A stretch of 64,000 nucleotides of DNA from Dyadobacter bucti (GTDB lineage Bacteria > Bacteroidota > Bacteroidia > Cytophagales > Spirosomataceae), in the NCBI RefSeq assembly GCF_005869225.1, contig NZ_SWFP01000004.1, forward strand, positions 310,001-374,000, written 5' to 3'. Numbering within the stretch: position 1 is the first letter of the stretch; each line of letters opens with the position of its first letter. The position numbers and the translations under genes are program-made. The notes below the pieces were generated by a model. That model had not been told where the DNA came from and searched no databases. It was given only the letters and a program-made list of their open reading frames with translations. Of the stretch, positions 1-9,472 are shown in pieces.

Positions 1-390
1 TTATTAGCAGAAATGGATGCGGCCCAACTCGCCTCTGGGAGGCTGGGAGGGACCTGGGCGAAACCGACAAGCATCGTAACACCCGAGGGAGTTCCCGCAG
101 AAGTTTTTGGCGCCATGAGGCTGGTGTTCACCACCGATGAAGATGGCAAACCGTCCGAGTTTCTGGCAAAGGACTGCCCGATTGTTTTTGGCGGATCTGC
201 CGGTACCTGGGCTGTGAGCGGATCTCAGGAAAACGCGAAGGTAACATTGACAGGTGTAACGCCGGTTGATGAGTTCACTGCAAAAGTATCCTCAGGTACG
301 CTTACCATTTCATTTAAAATGGGGTGGGAGAACACCGATACCGGAGCTACCGGACAGGGCGATTTCAGTGTGACATTGAGCCGTCAGTAG
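1..390 (+). CDS. C-terminal part of a secreted, surface-lipoprotein-type protein (5' end outside window)
   Basis: The frame is open from the first base (Leu-Leu-Ala-Glu precede the first Met at position 13), so the gene begins upstream of the window and only about 129 residues are visible. The visible part is rich in Gly, Thr, Ser and Val, with alternating hydrophobic residues typical of a beta-sandwich. It has no membrane segment and ends with a TAG stop. I recognise no family. The next gene, 55 bp downstream on the same strand, is a LamG-type lipoprotein, and the pair ends at a strong terminator. Together they look like the tail of a polysaccharide-utilisation operon, where such small outer-surface lipoproteins usually follow susD. 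That role is inferred from context only. Confidence 0.6.
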   Translation, partial: LLAEMDAAQLASGRLGGTWAKPTSIVTPEGVPAEVFGAMRLVFTTDEDGKPSEFLAKDCPIVFGGSAGTWAVSGSQENAKVTLTGVTPVDEFTAKVSSGTLTISFKMGWENTDTGATGQGDFSVTLSRQ

Positions 391-445
391 TTTAAAATCA
401 AAAAAACTGATCAATTATAAAAAGCACTTTGCTAAAAAAGCTGAT

Positions 446-1963
446 ATGAAAATCCTTAGTTATACCACCCTCGGCAGGTTGCTCCTGCTTGTCCTGACGG
501 CCTCCTGCTGTTTATTATCATGTAAAGAAGAATACAACCACACAGTGGATGTAGCCAATCCTGTTGTCGTGAGTTTCAATCCTGTATCGGGTATTGAAGA
601 AATATCGGTAAACAGTAACCTCGTACTGACATTTGACGAGCATGTGAAAAAAGGAACCGGTAACATTATCATCAAAGGAGAGTCTTCGACAAAAACCATT
701 GACGTAGCATCCGAAGCGGTTGTGATCGGCGAAGATGCGCGCGTGGTTACCATCAAGCCCGGCGAACTGGAGTCAGACGAGCAGTATACGGTTACTCTGG
801 ACCCCGGAACCCTTACCGATCTTTTGGGCAACAAATTTATGGGAAGCAATGCCGCAGCTCCCTGGACGTTCACCACAGCTGGTACCAGCGGGCCGATGGT
901 ACTTTCGCTGTTACCTGCCAATGGAAGTAAAGACGGCTCTTTGTTTAAACTGGAACTTAACTTTTTGGCGGCTGTAAGCAAAGGGGCAGGGAATATAGCC
1001 ATTTACGGCGCCAACAATTCAAAAGTAGCTGAGGTTTCGGTAGCCAGTGCGGCTGTGATGTTTCAAAACACCAAGGTCGTTGTGAACCTGGGTACGCCCC
1101 TGGCTTTCGCAACAGCCTACTATGTGACGATTGACAATGGTGCTATCCTGGACGCAGCCGGGAAGAAATTCAAAGGATTCAAAGGAAGCACAGAGTGGAG
1201 CTTTACCACCACAAGTGGCAGCGGAAGTGATCTGATAGTACACCTGCCTCTTGATCAGGATCTGACAGATGGCAGTGGAAATAAATTCGATGCAAGCAAT
1301 GGCAGTACTGCGTCGGCACAGGTTGAGTTTATCAACGATCCGGTCCGTGGCAAAGTCGCCAGCTTTGTGGCAGGGTCGTATGCGGTATTGCCTAAGCATA
1401 ACCTGCTGAGACCTTCACTGACACAGGACTTCAGCTTCAATATCTGGATGAAATTGCCCGGTATAGGTTCTGATCCTGCACTTTTTTCCAATTCCGACTG
1501 GGATTCGGGTGGTAATCCGGGTTTGGTGCTGTGTACCGACGGCGGTGCTACCTATGCCGGCCCTGGCTCTACGGAACGGGGATGGATTGTGAAAGTAGCG
1601 GGTGGAGGAGGCCGCATGGACTGGAGAGCGGGACAAATGGCGCCGCAAGCTCCTGCATTGTCCGACAACAAATGGCACATGGTTACTGTCGTTTTTAATC
1701 AGAAAACCAAAATACTGCATGTGTTTATTGATGGTGTTGAATATAACCAGGCGACCAATGCCTTAAGTTATAATCTGAATACGTTGTTGGGCCCCTGGTG
1801 GGATGCGGCTAAGGACTATCCGTTTACGATCTGGGAAGATGGTACAGGTAAATACAATGCGGGCGACGACACCCGTAAAAACCTGGCTGGATTTGTAGAT
1901 GATATCCGGATCTACAACAAGGCCCTGACCCCGCAGGAAGTTACGGCTCTGTTTAAGAACTAG
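446..1963 (+). CDS. Surface lipoprotein with two Ig-like (Big_5) domains and a C-terminal LamG domain
   Basis: This 505-residue protein starts with a lipoprotein signal peptide: a Leu-rich core, then LLSC with the lipidated Cys at residue 26. Two repeats follow at about residues 38-145 and 150-255. Each runs from a 'V.SF.P..G' or 'V.SLLPANGS' opening to a 'PWTFTT' or 'EWSFTTT' closing, the pattern of bacterial Ig-like SbsA/Big_5 domains. Residues 262-505 begin 'LIVHLPLDQDLTDGSGN' and end 'FVDDIRIYNKALTPQEV', the diagnostic ends of a concanavalin-like LamG_3 domain. Such proteins sit on the outer membrane surface and bind carbohydrate. The gene is probably last in an operon with the partial gene upstream, because a terminator follows 20 bp after its stop. 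Confidence 0.8.
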   Translation: MKILSYTTLGRLLLLVLTASCCLLSCKEEYNHTVDVANPVVVSFNPVSGIEEISVNSNLVLTFDEHVKKGTGNIIIKGESSTKTIDVASEAVVIGEDARVVTIKPGELESDEQYTVTLDPGTLTDLLGNKFMGSNAAAPWTFTTAGTSGPMVLSLLPANGSKDGSLFKLELNFLAAVSKGAGNIAIYGANNSKVAEVSVASAAVMFQNTKVVVNLGTPLAFATAYYVTIDNGAILDAAGKKFKGFKGSTEWSFTTTSGSGSDLIVHLPLDQDLTDGSGNKFDASNGSTASAQVEFINDPVRGKVASFVAGSYAVLPKHNLLRPSLTQDFSFNIWMKLPGIGSDPALFSNSDWDSGGNPGLVLCTDGGATYAGPGSTERGWIVKVAGGGGRMDWRAGQMAPQAPALSDNKWHMVTVVFNQKTKILHVFIDGVEYNQATNALSYNLNTLLGPWWDAAKDYPFTIWEDGTGKYNAGDDTRKNLAGFVDDIRIYNKALTPQEVTALFKN

Positions 1964-1982
1964 GGAGGCCGGAGTCTTGAAA

Positions 1983-2019
1983 GGCGCATGAACCGAGCAT
2001 GGTTCATGCGCCTTTTTTT
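1983..2019 (+). terminator. Rho-independent terminator, probably bidirectional
   Basis: A perfect 12-bp stem (GGCGCATGAACC, loop GAGCAT, then its reverse complement) is followed by seven T residues on the plus strand. It lies directly after the LamG lipoprotein gene. Its T-tract overlaps the stop codon of the convergent ABC permease gene, so it may end transcription from both sides. Confidence 0.88.
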
Positions 2020-4450
2020 ATTCGTTCTTCAGAACTTCCGCCGGATTACTCGCGGCAGCCTTCATCGTCTGCGACCCGATCATGATGATTGCGATCAGCA
2101 ATACCGCCAGCAAACCGACGAGCATTTCGACGACCTGCACGGGTGTGTGATACGGAAATCTGGTGAGCACAACGTTTTCGAAAAAAAAGTAGGTTACTGG
2201 CAGGGCGATGAGCGCGGATATGGACAGCAGCGATATAAAACCGTGGCTCAGTAGGTAGACAAGGCTGCCGGAACCGGCCCCCATGACTTTGCGGATGCCG
2301 ATCTCTTTTAGCCGGGTTTCAGTTGTGAACACCACCATTCCGAACAGTCCCATCGATGCAATGGAAATGGCAAGGAACGAAAGGAAGCCGATGATCTTGA
2401 TCATCGCTGAAAATTCGCTGTATGCTTCCTCTATTGATTCGTCATAGAATTCAGCCTCAAACGGATGAACGCGATCTATCTTCTTCCATGTTGACTCGAT
2501 CTTGGCGATGGTCGCCGGCATGTCAGAGCTTCGGATTTTGGCATTGATGATTGCCCTGTCGCCGGGTGTCCAGGGCATGAATGCTACCGGGCCGATGAGA
2601 TTGTCTACCTTGCCGTAGTGAAAATCTTTCATCACACCGACAATGGTCATCTTTTGCCCGTTTACCTGGAAGTTACTGAATGTTATCTCCTCTCCGACTG
2701 CCTTTTCCGGATCGCCGGTGCCGATGTTGAATCGTTTCAGGAATTGCTGATTGACGATCACTTCACCTGCACCTCTGGCCGTAGTGGGCCTTGTCATAAA
2801 ATTTCCGCCCGCAATGAGCTTGTATCCATGCACGGGCAAATAGTTTTCGTCTACGTTGTTGGTCATGACCAGCACGGAGTCTCGGGAATCCTTGTATTTC
2901 ATATAGCCGCCCCAGGCATTTCCCACACTGGTGATGATCATTGACCGGGACAGTGCTGTTACTTCCGGCATCTCGCCCAGTTCTTTGAGAAGTTCATCTG
3001 GTTTATTGTCCTGCATATTGATATTCAGGATGTTTTCCGTGTTGAATCCCAGGTCGAAAGCAAGTATATTTTTATACTGCACATATCCGATGGCGGTGGT
3101 TGTTATAAAGATCAGTGTAACTGTGTATTGAACCACTGCCAAAGTACGCCGGAGTGTTACGTGTGTAAACCCTTTCGCTGACCGGAACGCCGGTGCAGAC
3201 ACATTCCTGAGCGCATGGATCGCACTGGTTTTCGAAAAGAACATGGCAGGCATAAATCCGGCAATAACACCCACAGCAACCGAAAAGACGATAAAGGCAA
3301 CGATCACAGACGGGGTGAGGTCCAGTTTCACCATCCGCTGAATTTCCGGGGCCGTGCCGATCAGCTGCGGCCGCAAGATGAGAAATATGAAAAATGAAAG
3401 AAAAAGGGCTGCCAGGGAGATCAAGACCGCTTCCGCGAGGAACTGCTGCCGTACCTGGCTCTTTCCCGCACCGATCGCTTTACGAAGCCCTACTTCCTTA
3501 AAACGGCGCATGCCGCGTGCGATCGAAAGATTGGTATAGTTGAAACAAGCGGACAAAATAACAACCAATGCAAGCCCGCCTAGTATCCAAAGTACAACGG
3601 GAGGCATGTGAGGACCGGTGGGGCCCATGGATCTGCCGAGATCCTCCCCGACTACGATGTTATGCAAAGGAAGAAGTTCGAGCTGGATCCTGGTGCTTTC
3701 TTCGGCGCGGTTTTCCTGTTTTGCAATTGCGTCGAGCTGTGACTGGATTGCGGTCATGTCGGCATGCTCCGGCAGCAGGAGATATACGTAGTTTGACCAC
3801 ATGCTGGTCCATTTTTCAAAATTTTTATCGTTCCTGTTGAGCTGTTCGGCCGTCGATAGTGATACCAACGCTTCGAACTGGATATGCGAAAAGAAGGGGA
3901 CGTCCTTCATCACTCCGGTTACCTGGTAGTCAAGCGTGTCGAATTTGATCGCCTTTCCTAGTGCAGGTCCGTTGCCGAACAGCTTTTTTGCGGCCGTCTC
4001 CGTGAGGACGATCGAGTAAGGATCTTTCAGTGCAGTTTCGGGATTGCCTTCCAGCATCGGGAATGTCAATGTCCTGAACAGCGACGGCTCCGCCCAGAAG
4101 CCTTTGATTGGGAGAACATTGTCGCCGACTCTCGCATCCTGCGAAAAGTCACTGCGCATAATAGCCACTTCTTCAATGCCGGTCACTTTTTCCCGGATCA
4201 GCTTGCCGGTTTTAATTGATGTCGATCCAAACTTGCCGCTTTGTTCACCTTTGAAAGTCGCTATGTTCGTGATGCGATAGATCCTCTTGCCATTCTGGTG
4301 GAACTTGTCGTACGAAAGCAGGTCGAGCACAAAAGCGATCAGCAGTAACCCGACGGACATACTGATGGCAAGGCCAACAATATTGATGGATGAGAACAGC
4401 TTATTGCGCATGAGGCTGCGTCCTGATGTTTTGAAGTAGCTTCCGAGCAT
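2018..4450 (-). CDS. ABC transporter permease, FtsX/MacB family
   Basis: I start it at the internal Met (position 4450, 'MLGSYFKTSGRSLMRNKLFSSINI'), because that is the usual family beginning; an ATG 16 codons upstream would add an atypical peptide. The resulting protein is about 810 residues. Its layout is the tandem one common in Bacteroidota: N-terminal membrane helix ('INIVGLAISMSVGLLLIAFVLDLL'), periplasmic MacB_PCD-type domain, FtsX helices with 'RGMRRFKEVGLRKAIGAGKSQ', a second periplasmic domain, and a second FtsX block with 'TETRLKEIGIRKVMGA'. These transporters act in the inner membrane in lipoprotein, peptide or antimicrobial efflux. No ATPase gene is adjacent, so its partner is encoded elsewhere. 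Confidence 0.88.
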   Translation of the reverse strand: MLGSYFKTSGRSLMRNKLFSSINIVGLAISMSVGLLLIAFVLDLLSYDKFHQNGKRIYRITNIATFKGEQSGKFGSTSIKTGKLIREKVTGIEEVAIMRSDFSQDARVGDNVLPIKGFWAEPSLFRTLTFPMLEGNPETALKDPYSIVLTETAAKKLFGNGPALGKAIKFDTLDYQVTGVMKDVPFFSHIQFEALVSLSTAEQLNRNDKNFEKWTSMWSNYVYLLLPEHADMTAIQSQLDAIAKQENRAEESTRIQLELLPLHNIVVGEDLGRSMGPTGPHMPPVVLWILGGLALVVILSACFNYTNLSIARGMRRFKEVGLRKAIGAGKSQVRQQFLAEAVLISLAALFLSFFIFLILRPQLIGTAPEIQRMVKLDLTPSVIVAFIVFSVAVGVIAGFMPAMFFSKTSAIHALRNVSAPAFRSAKGFTHVTLRRTLAVVQYTVTLIFITTTAIGYVQYKNILAFDLGFNTENILNINMQDNKPDELLKELGEMPEVTALSRSMIITSVGNAWGGYMKYKDSRDSVLVMTNNVDENYLPVHGYKLIAGGNFMTRPTTARGAGEVIVNQQFLKRFNIGTGDPEKAVGEEITFSNFQVNGQKMTIVGVMKDFHYGKVDNLIGPVAFMPWTPGDRAIINAKIRSSDMPATIAKIESTWKKIDRVHPFEAEFYDESIEEAYSEFSAMIKIIGFLSFLAISIASMGLFGMVVFTTETRLKEIGIRKVMGAGSGSLVYLLSHGFISLLSISALIALPVTYFFFENVVLTRFPYHTPVQVVEMLVGLLAVLLIAIIMIGSQTMKAAASNPAEVLKNE

Positions 4451-4631
4451 GATCCAGGTAATAAAAGGTTGACAAGTTTTACCGGCCGAAATATTCATGC
4501 CTTCGTTTCAAATGACTTTAAATCAAATGATTACCGTATAGGTTATTGTCGCAGCTGTTCGATAATGAACAATTCCGGCGGAATCGTACACCATTGTTAC
4601 AAATGCCTCTTTCTTTTCGCATTAACGGAAA

Positions 4632-4670
4632 AAGGGGAGGTGCTTCGAATGATTTGAAGCACCTCCCCTT
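4632..4670. terminator. Strong inverted repeat upstream of the permease gene
   Basis: A perfect 15-bp stem (AAGGGGAGGTGCTTC and its reverse complement) encloses a 9-nt loop. There are five A residues on the left side, so on the minus strand the stem runs into a short T-tract; on the plus strand it does not. It lies between the permease start and the P-type ATPase end, and both of those genes read on the minus strand. It fits a terminator for the ATPase transcript or for the vanished gene to its right. Confidence 0.6.
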
Positions 4671-5049
4671 ACTTTGAAATTTATCAATTTAATTCGTTAT
4701 GGCAAGTGTTTCAATGGCTACTGTCCCGTCGGTTTTTGCAAATTGGACAGTATATACTCCACGTGTCAAAGAATTGGTAACGATGCCTTCTATTATGCTG
4801 GAAGTTTCAGTTACGGTCAATCCATGCGGTCCCGGATATCATTATGGCTTACAGTTGGTTTATTCGACCGGAAACAAAGCGATGTGTTCACCGGATCGGC
4901 GGACGCCCGCCGGCCCGACTACCGAAGCTGGAAGTACTGTATTCTGGGGCCGGTCCATGTTGTGAGCTTTACGTGCCCCTATTTCGTGTCGGGGGCAAGG
5001 ACAATGCGGGCAAAAAAACGCAATACCTTCGATTGGTAAAGGAAGAATC
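4671..5049. other. Intergenic stretch, possible gene debris
   Basis: The 379 bases between the hairpin and the ATPase stop hold no convincing gene. Several frames are open for 60-120 codons on the plus strand but carry no start context, signal peptide or recognisable motif. Base composition resembles coding DNA more than the AT-rich intergenic regions elsewhere in the window, so this may be a decayed gene. I cannot name it. Confidence 0.3.
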
Positions 5050-7719
5050 CTATGGATGCGCAGTTCCGTCCTCAGACGGAGTGAAGAGCCGGATCAGCTG
5101 GATAATGAATACGGGCATTATTCCCCCTGCCAATATCAGTTCCAAAGATTGTATGCTTATCAATTCCACAGCGAGTATCTGTCGTAAAAATGGAATGTAA
5201 TAGGTTGCAAAAAGGATCAAAATGCAAAGCAGAATAGCGAGCCAGATATATCTGTTGCGCGTGATTTCATTGTTGAAAAATCGGTGTTTGCCGGAATACA
5301 GATTGAACACATGCAGCAATTGAGCCAGCGACAATGCGTAAAATGTAATGGTGTTGCCTTCCTGATGGCTTAACCCCAGCCGCTGAGTACCATACCCGTA
5401 AACACCTAGCACCGAGGCGGTCATGACCAATGCGTAGAAGACAATTTTCTTCCAATCCCTGATCTGGACGATCGGTTTTTTGGGATCTCTGGGCGGGAAG
5501 GTCATCAGCTTGTCGTTTTCTTTACCCACACCCAGGGCCAGGGCGGGAAAGACATCTGTGATAATATTGAGAAACAGTATCTGGAGGGGCAGGAGGGGAG
5601 CGCCCACGTCCAGGAAGCCCGCGAAGGTGACCACAAAAATCTCGCTCATATTACATGACATCAGAAAGACAATAAACTTGCGGATATTTTCAAAAATTAC
5701 GCGTCCCTGTCCGATTGCGTAAACAATTGAAGCAAAAGAATCGTCTTTCAAAACCATATCAGAGGCTTCTGCGGCAACGGCTGTGCCGCGTAATCCCATA
5801 GCAATACCGATGTCTGATTTCTTCAGTGCGGGGGCGTCGTTCACGCCGTCGCCGGTCATACCGACAATAGCGCCCTGATCCTGATAAAAACCGATCAAAT
5901 CCAGTTTCTGGGAGGGGCTCACACGCGCAAAAACCTGGCAGTCCAGCATTTTTTTTCTGTCTGTATCAGACGAAAGATCAAAGGACTCAAGATCTTTCCC
6001 CGTTAGGGCAAGACGGTAATCAGGTCCGACCAGATTGACCTGCCTCGCGATGCTCAGGGAAGTGGCCGGGTGGTCGCCCGTGACCATGATGACCTTGATA
6101 CCTGCCTCACGGCAGGCCTTTAAAGCCGGTGTGACTTCGCTGCGTGCCGGGTCCTGAAAGCCTATCAGTCCCAGGTAGGTCAGTTTGTTTTCCCTGACAA
6201 AATCATCTGCCGGCGCAGTCTCAGCCTGCCGGAAAGCAAAAGCCAGCGTACGAAGGCCGTCAGCTGCCATGCGCTCGGAAATTTCGACCTCCCGGTCACG
6301 ATCTGCTTCACTGGTCCACTGGCAAAGTGCCGATACCTCCTCAATCGCGCCTTTTACTGCTATCAGATAACTAGATCCTGATTTTTGCAAGGTACCCATG
6401 ATGCGGGTGTCAGAGCTAAAAGCTTTTTCGGCTTTTCTCTCATATTCAGTATGCAAAGCATTCAGATCGATGCCGGTTGCCCGGGCGTACGAAAGCAGAG
6501 CGATTTCCACCGGATCGCCGATTTCTTTGCTATCATTATTTTCGCTATTGAGTTGCGCATTGTTGGCCAGAGCGCCTATGCGAAGGAGCATCTCAAAGTC
6601 CGACTTGCCCGCCGGTTTCGCATCATCGGTTACAGCTTCATTGTCCTTAATCTCCGTTTCTGTCCCGACGGTCAGGTCGCAGGCAGCAGTATGCAGGGAG
6701 TGCACGGAGATCTTATTCTGGGTCAGCGTGCCTGTTTTATCTGTAAAAATAACATTGGTGCCTCCCAGTGTTTCCACGGCCGACAAACGTTTTACCACTA
6801 CTTTCTTTTTTGCAAGCCTGAGCATACCATAGGCCAGGGCAATGGTTGCCACCACCGACATGCCTTCCGGAATGGCTGCTATGGCCAGGGCAATGGCGGT
6901 TTCTATGAGCTGTTTGGTGTTTTCTCCACGGAGCAGGCCCACCATCAGAAACAGCACGGCAAGTCCGGTGGTTACCCAGATCAGCACCTTCGCCAGAGCA
7001 TCCAGCTTGGTTTCCAGGGGCGTGGCGCTGCGCTTGGACTGCTGTACCAGCGTTGCGATCTTGCCAAGTTCCGTGTCCTGGCCGATACCGGTTACAATGG
7101 CTTTTGCATTTCCACTGGTAATGGCCGTCCCTTTAAACAAGCGGTTGTGCTGGTCGCCGAGCGGGGCGTCTCTTTCAGACGGTGAGGTAGTTTTGGCCGA
7201 GGGGATCGACTCGCCGGTCAGCGCAGATTCGTCTGTTTCAAGCTGGTTGGCTTCTAAAATACCGGCATCCGCGGGGATCAGGTCACCGGCTTCTAAAACA
7301 AGGATATCGCCGGTCGTGACATATTCGGAAGGGACTTCGGTAAGCTGTCCGTCCCGGAGCACGCGGGCAGGGGTGGTATCGAGTTTTTTCAGGGCCTGCA
7401 TGGACTGCCGGGCGCTGTATTCCAGTAAAAACCCTGTCACTGCATTAATTACAATAACGGCAAGAATGGCATATCCTTCGAGTGCATCACCAAGTACAAA
7501 AGAGATGATTGCAGCTGCTGCCAGTATCCAGACGATCAGGCTGTTGACCTGCCTGAGCAAAATGGACCATATACTTTCCTGCTCCTGATGTTCCAGCTGG
7601 TTCAAGCCGGAAAGTTTCGTACGTGCACTGGCCTCCCGGGCCGATAAACCTTCGTGCGGATGGGTATCCAGCTTTTGTGTCAGCTCCTCAGGAGTGAGCT
7701 CGTGAAAGTGTTTCGGCAT
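5050..7719 (-). CDS. P-type Ca2+-type cation-transporting ATPase
   Basis: This 889-residue protein has the complete P2-type layout. There is an N-terminal cation-ATPase domain (residues 5-70), TGES in the actuator domain (168-171), and the membrane motif PEGM (284-287). The phosphorylated Asp is in DKTGTLT (D327), TGDHPAT and GDGVNDAPAL form the hinge, and a C-terminal six-helix block contains 'FLNIITDVFPALALG'. The PEG motif in TM4 and the N..TD motif in TM6 correspond to Ca2+-binding residues of SERCA/PMR1-type pumps, so calcium export is the best guess; Mn2+ or another divalent cation cannot be excluded. It is a single-gene unit, with a long gap on each side. Confidence 0.92.
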   Translation of the reverse strand: MPKHFHELTPEELTQKLDTHPHEGLSAREASARTKLSGLNQLEHQEQESIWSILLRQVNSLIVWILAAAAIISFVLGDALEGYAILAVIVINAVTGFLLEYSARQSMQALKKLDTTPARVLRDGQLTEVPSEYVTTGDILVLEAGDLIPADAGILEANQLETDESALTGESIPSAKTTSPSERDAPLGDQHNRLFKGTAITSGNAKAIVTGIGQDTELGKIATLVQQSKRSATPLETKLDALAKVLIWVTTGLAVLFLMVGLLRGENTKQLIETAIALAIAAIPEGMSVVATIALAYGMLRLAKKKVVVKRLSAVETLGGTNVIFTDKTGTLTQNKISVHSLHTAACDLTVGTETEIKDNEAVTDDAKPAGKSDFEMLLRIGALANNAQLNSENNDSKEIGDPVEIALLSYARATGIDLNALHTEYERKAEKAFSSDTRIMGTLQKSGSSYLIAVKGAIEEVSALCQWTSEADRDREVEISERMAADGLRTLAFAFRQAETAPADDFVRENKLTYLGLIGFQDPARSEVTPALKACREAGIKVIMVTGDHPATSLSIARQVNLVGPDYRLALTGKDLESFDLSSDTDRKKMLDCQVFARVSPSQKLDLIGFYQDQGAIVGMTGDGVNDAPALKKSDIGIAMGLRGTAVAAEASDMVLKDDSFASIVYAIGQGRVIFENIRKFIVFLMSCNMSEIFVVTFAGFLDVGAPLLPLQILFLNIITDVFPALALGVGKENDKLMTFPPRDPKKPIVQIRDWKKIVFYALVMTASVLGVYGYGTQRLGLSHQEGNTITFYALSLAQLLHVFNLYSGKHRFFNNEITRNRYIWLAILLCILILFATYYIPFLRQILAVELISIQSLELILAGGIMPVFIIQLIRLFTPSEDGTAHP

Positions 7720-7795
7720 AGGAAATTGAAAAGTGTTGGCGGGGATATTATTTTAGGTCTTGCAAAATGACACGGTCTCCTGGTGATCAGTCGTT

Positions 7796-8005
7796 TCAAT
7801 TCCCCGGGTCGATCGGAAAAGTGATACAGGTGGCGATAGTCCTCATACCGAATGTAGGCAATAAACTTTTCCCTGGTTTCGGCGAAAGGTCTATGTCTTT
7901 AATCGAGGTCATAAAGCCTGCTTGGTCAGTTTCAAAGATCAAATCTACCTTCCGCATTCTGTAAAAACGATGATTATCCGCACGAAATAACCTGACCCGG
8001 ATCAT
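7796..8005 (-). CDS. Small hypothetical protein
   Basis: This is a 69-codon frame, or 54 codons if the second Met ('MRKVDLIFETDQAGFM') is used. It sits in a 500-bp gap that otherwise lacks genes. The product has a protein-like composition (mixed charges; Pro/Gly turns in 'IDLSPKPGKSLLPTFG') but no signal peptide, membrane helix or known motif. Nearby DNA holds a truncated GNAT gene, so this may also be a fragment. I do not recognise it; coding status is uncertain. Confidence 0.3.
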   Translation of the reverse strand: MIRVRLFRADNHRFYRMRKVDLIFETDQAGFMTSIKDIDLSPKPGKSLLPTFGMRTIATCITFPIDPGN

Positions 8006-8228
8006 TTTCAGCCAAGATAACTAAACGGATGCTGGTGATTGAAGACCGGATTTTATCCAAAACTGTATCCAATGTGAAGGTTCAGAAAGTTGGCTTCAAG
8101 CAATGAAGTAGATGCAGCCACTGTACAATTATTCAAATTGGACTACTTGTATTTATTTCTTGGACTATTTAAGTGATCCGGTCAAGGGGTACTTTTTTAT
8201 TGAATTCCAAACGTTCTTAATCAATCGG

Positions 8229-8351
8229 ATGAATCAGATAACGATCACAAAAGCCACAACCTACGATCTGACAATTGTACAGCAGCTCGCCAGAGAAACC
8301 TTTTTTGAGACATTTGCAGAAGCCAATACCAAAGATCTCCAGGATATTTAA
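8229..8351 (+). pseudogene. Truncated GNAT acetyltransferase (N-terminal fragment)
   Basis: Forty codons beginning at ATG 8229 read 'MNQITITKATTYDLTIVQQL', then 'ARETFFETFAEANTKD', and stop. This matches the opening beta-strand and first helix of GNAT N-acetyltransferases ('I.IR.A...D...I..LA..TF..TFA..N'), which are normally 150-180 residues long and carry the acetyl-CoA loop (Q/RxxGxG/A) later. That loop and everything after residue 40 are missing. The convergent phosphodiesterase gene ends 24 bp beyond the stop, so the rest was deleted rather than shifted out of frame. The fragment cannot be a working enzyme. Confidence 0.55.
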
Positions 8352-8375
8352 CCCGATCGGACAGCCTTTCTCAAC

Positions 8376-9302
8376 TCATTTTTTGCCAAAAAAACGTTGT
8401 TTGGGGCTGTCCTTTTTTATAAATTCCTGAACAGCTTCTGCCAGTTCGATGGGATAATCGGATTCGATGATAGAAGCCCCGTCTTTCGCTATTGACCGGT
8501 AAGCCGCTTTTCTTTCTCCGGCACTTTTCAGTTTATCGTAGGACGATGCCGCCGATATCATACACATGGCGCCTTTTTTATTCAGCAAACCGTATAATTC
8601 CTGGTTACCGGGTTTCACCAATGGGCCGATATAAGCGATCAGCTGGGTAAACGGAACCCCGGCTTTTTCATATTCATCAAACTCTTTTTTTGACCTGATA
8701 AAAGCGGAGAACATACTGGCCTTGTTTTCTGTCAGGTAGTAAAGCGCTTCATCGGGGCTATGGACGGTTTTCATGACGAAAGCTTCGGCCCGGTGCTTCC
8801 GTATGAGCGCTGCCGTCATTTTCAGCGGTACATCTTTGTGGTCCAGGTTCAGGATTGTTTTCCCGCGCGCCCATTCAATGACTTCGGATAGGGTGGGGAT
8901 CGGAAAGTCGGTCACATTTCCGTCAGCATCTTTCAGCCGGAAATTTTTCAGTTCGGCATAGGTGTAATCCGAGAGTTTTCCTTTGCCGGTGGTTGTGCGA
9001 TCCAGGGTGGCGTCGTGCATGAGTACCATTACGCTATCCTTTGTCAGCCGTGGGTCTATTTCAAAAAAAGCAGGCGTGTACTTCAGTGTATTTTCGAATG
9101 TGGCAATGGAGTTTTCGGGAAACCCTGTCACCATGCCGCCCCGGTGACCGGCGATCAGCAGCCTGTCATTTCCGGTAAATTTGAAAAAAGCGTGCAGGTC
9201 TTTTGCAGATTTCAGTTTGAGCACGTTGCTATTGCCCTGCGCTTTTACGTAACAGGCAGATAATAAAAGGATTGCGCTTAAAATCAGATCAATTTTTTTC
9301 AT
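8376..9302 (-). CDS. Secreted glycerophosphodiester phosphodiesterase
   Basis: The 308-residue product begins with a signal peptide whose LSAC (Cys17) could be a lipobox; alternatively cleavage falls after 'YVKAQG'. The GDPD TIM-barrel signature is complete: H53-R54 (AGHRGG), E63-N64 (PENS), E81/D83 (FEID) and the catalytic His of MHDATLDRTT (H96). The family hydrolyses glycerophosphodiesters such as glycerophosphocholine to an alcohol and glycerol 3-phosphate, here in the periplasm or at the outer membrane. Its ATG overlaps the stop of a 57-codon frame upstream (ATGA), which suggests translational coupling if that small frame is real. It is convergent with the GNAT fragment. Confidence 0.9.
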   Translation of the reverse strand: MKKIDLILSAILLLSACYVKAQGNSNVLKLKSAKDLHAFFKFTGNDRLLIAGHRGGMVTGFPENSIATFENTLKYTPAFFEIDPRLTKDSVMVLMHDATLDRTTTGKGKLSDYTYAELKNFRLKDADGNVTDFPIPTLSEVIEWARGKTILNLDHKDVPLKMTAALIRKHRAEAFVMKTVHSPDEALYYLTENKASMFSAFIRSKKEFDEYEKAGVPFTQLIAYIGPLVKPGNQELYGLLNKKGAMCMISAASSYDKLKSAGERKAAYRSIAKDGASIIESDYPIELAEAVQEFIKKDSPKQRFFGKK

Positions 9303-9472
9303 TTCGACATTTTAATTGTTGATAATAAAAGGCATTGCGTTTCAACAAACTGAATTCCGTTTTTTTCATCCAGCTGAAACATCGTAACTGCGGATTTTCC
9401 TGAACGAGCCGCAGGTAGTTTTTCAAAGGCATGCCCAAGTTTCCAGGCCAGATACTCCGTTTTATTCAGCAT
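9299..9472 (-). CDS. Small ORF overlapping the phosphodiesterase start (57 codons)
   Basis: ATG at 9472 opens a 57-codon frame ('MLNKTEYLAWKLGHAFEKLP'...). Its TGA overlaps the ATG of the phosphodiesterase gene by the classic ATGA. Its own start lies inside the last codons of another short frame upstream. It has no signal peptide and no recognisable motif. It is either a tiny coupled gene or, together with its upstream neighbour, the frameshifted remains of one secreted protein of about 100 residues. I do not recognise a family with confidence. Confidence 0.35.
   Translation of the reverse strand: MLNKTEYLAWKLGHAFEKLPAARSGKSAVTMFQLDEKNGIQFVETQCLLLSTIKMSK

Noticed and set aside
4674..5039. 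121-codon plus-strand ORF between the hairpin and the ATPase gene
   Set aside because: Two other plus-strand frames are open over the same bases and none has a family motif or credible start; treated as debris.
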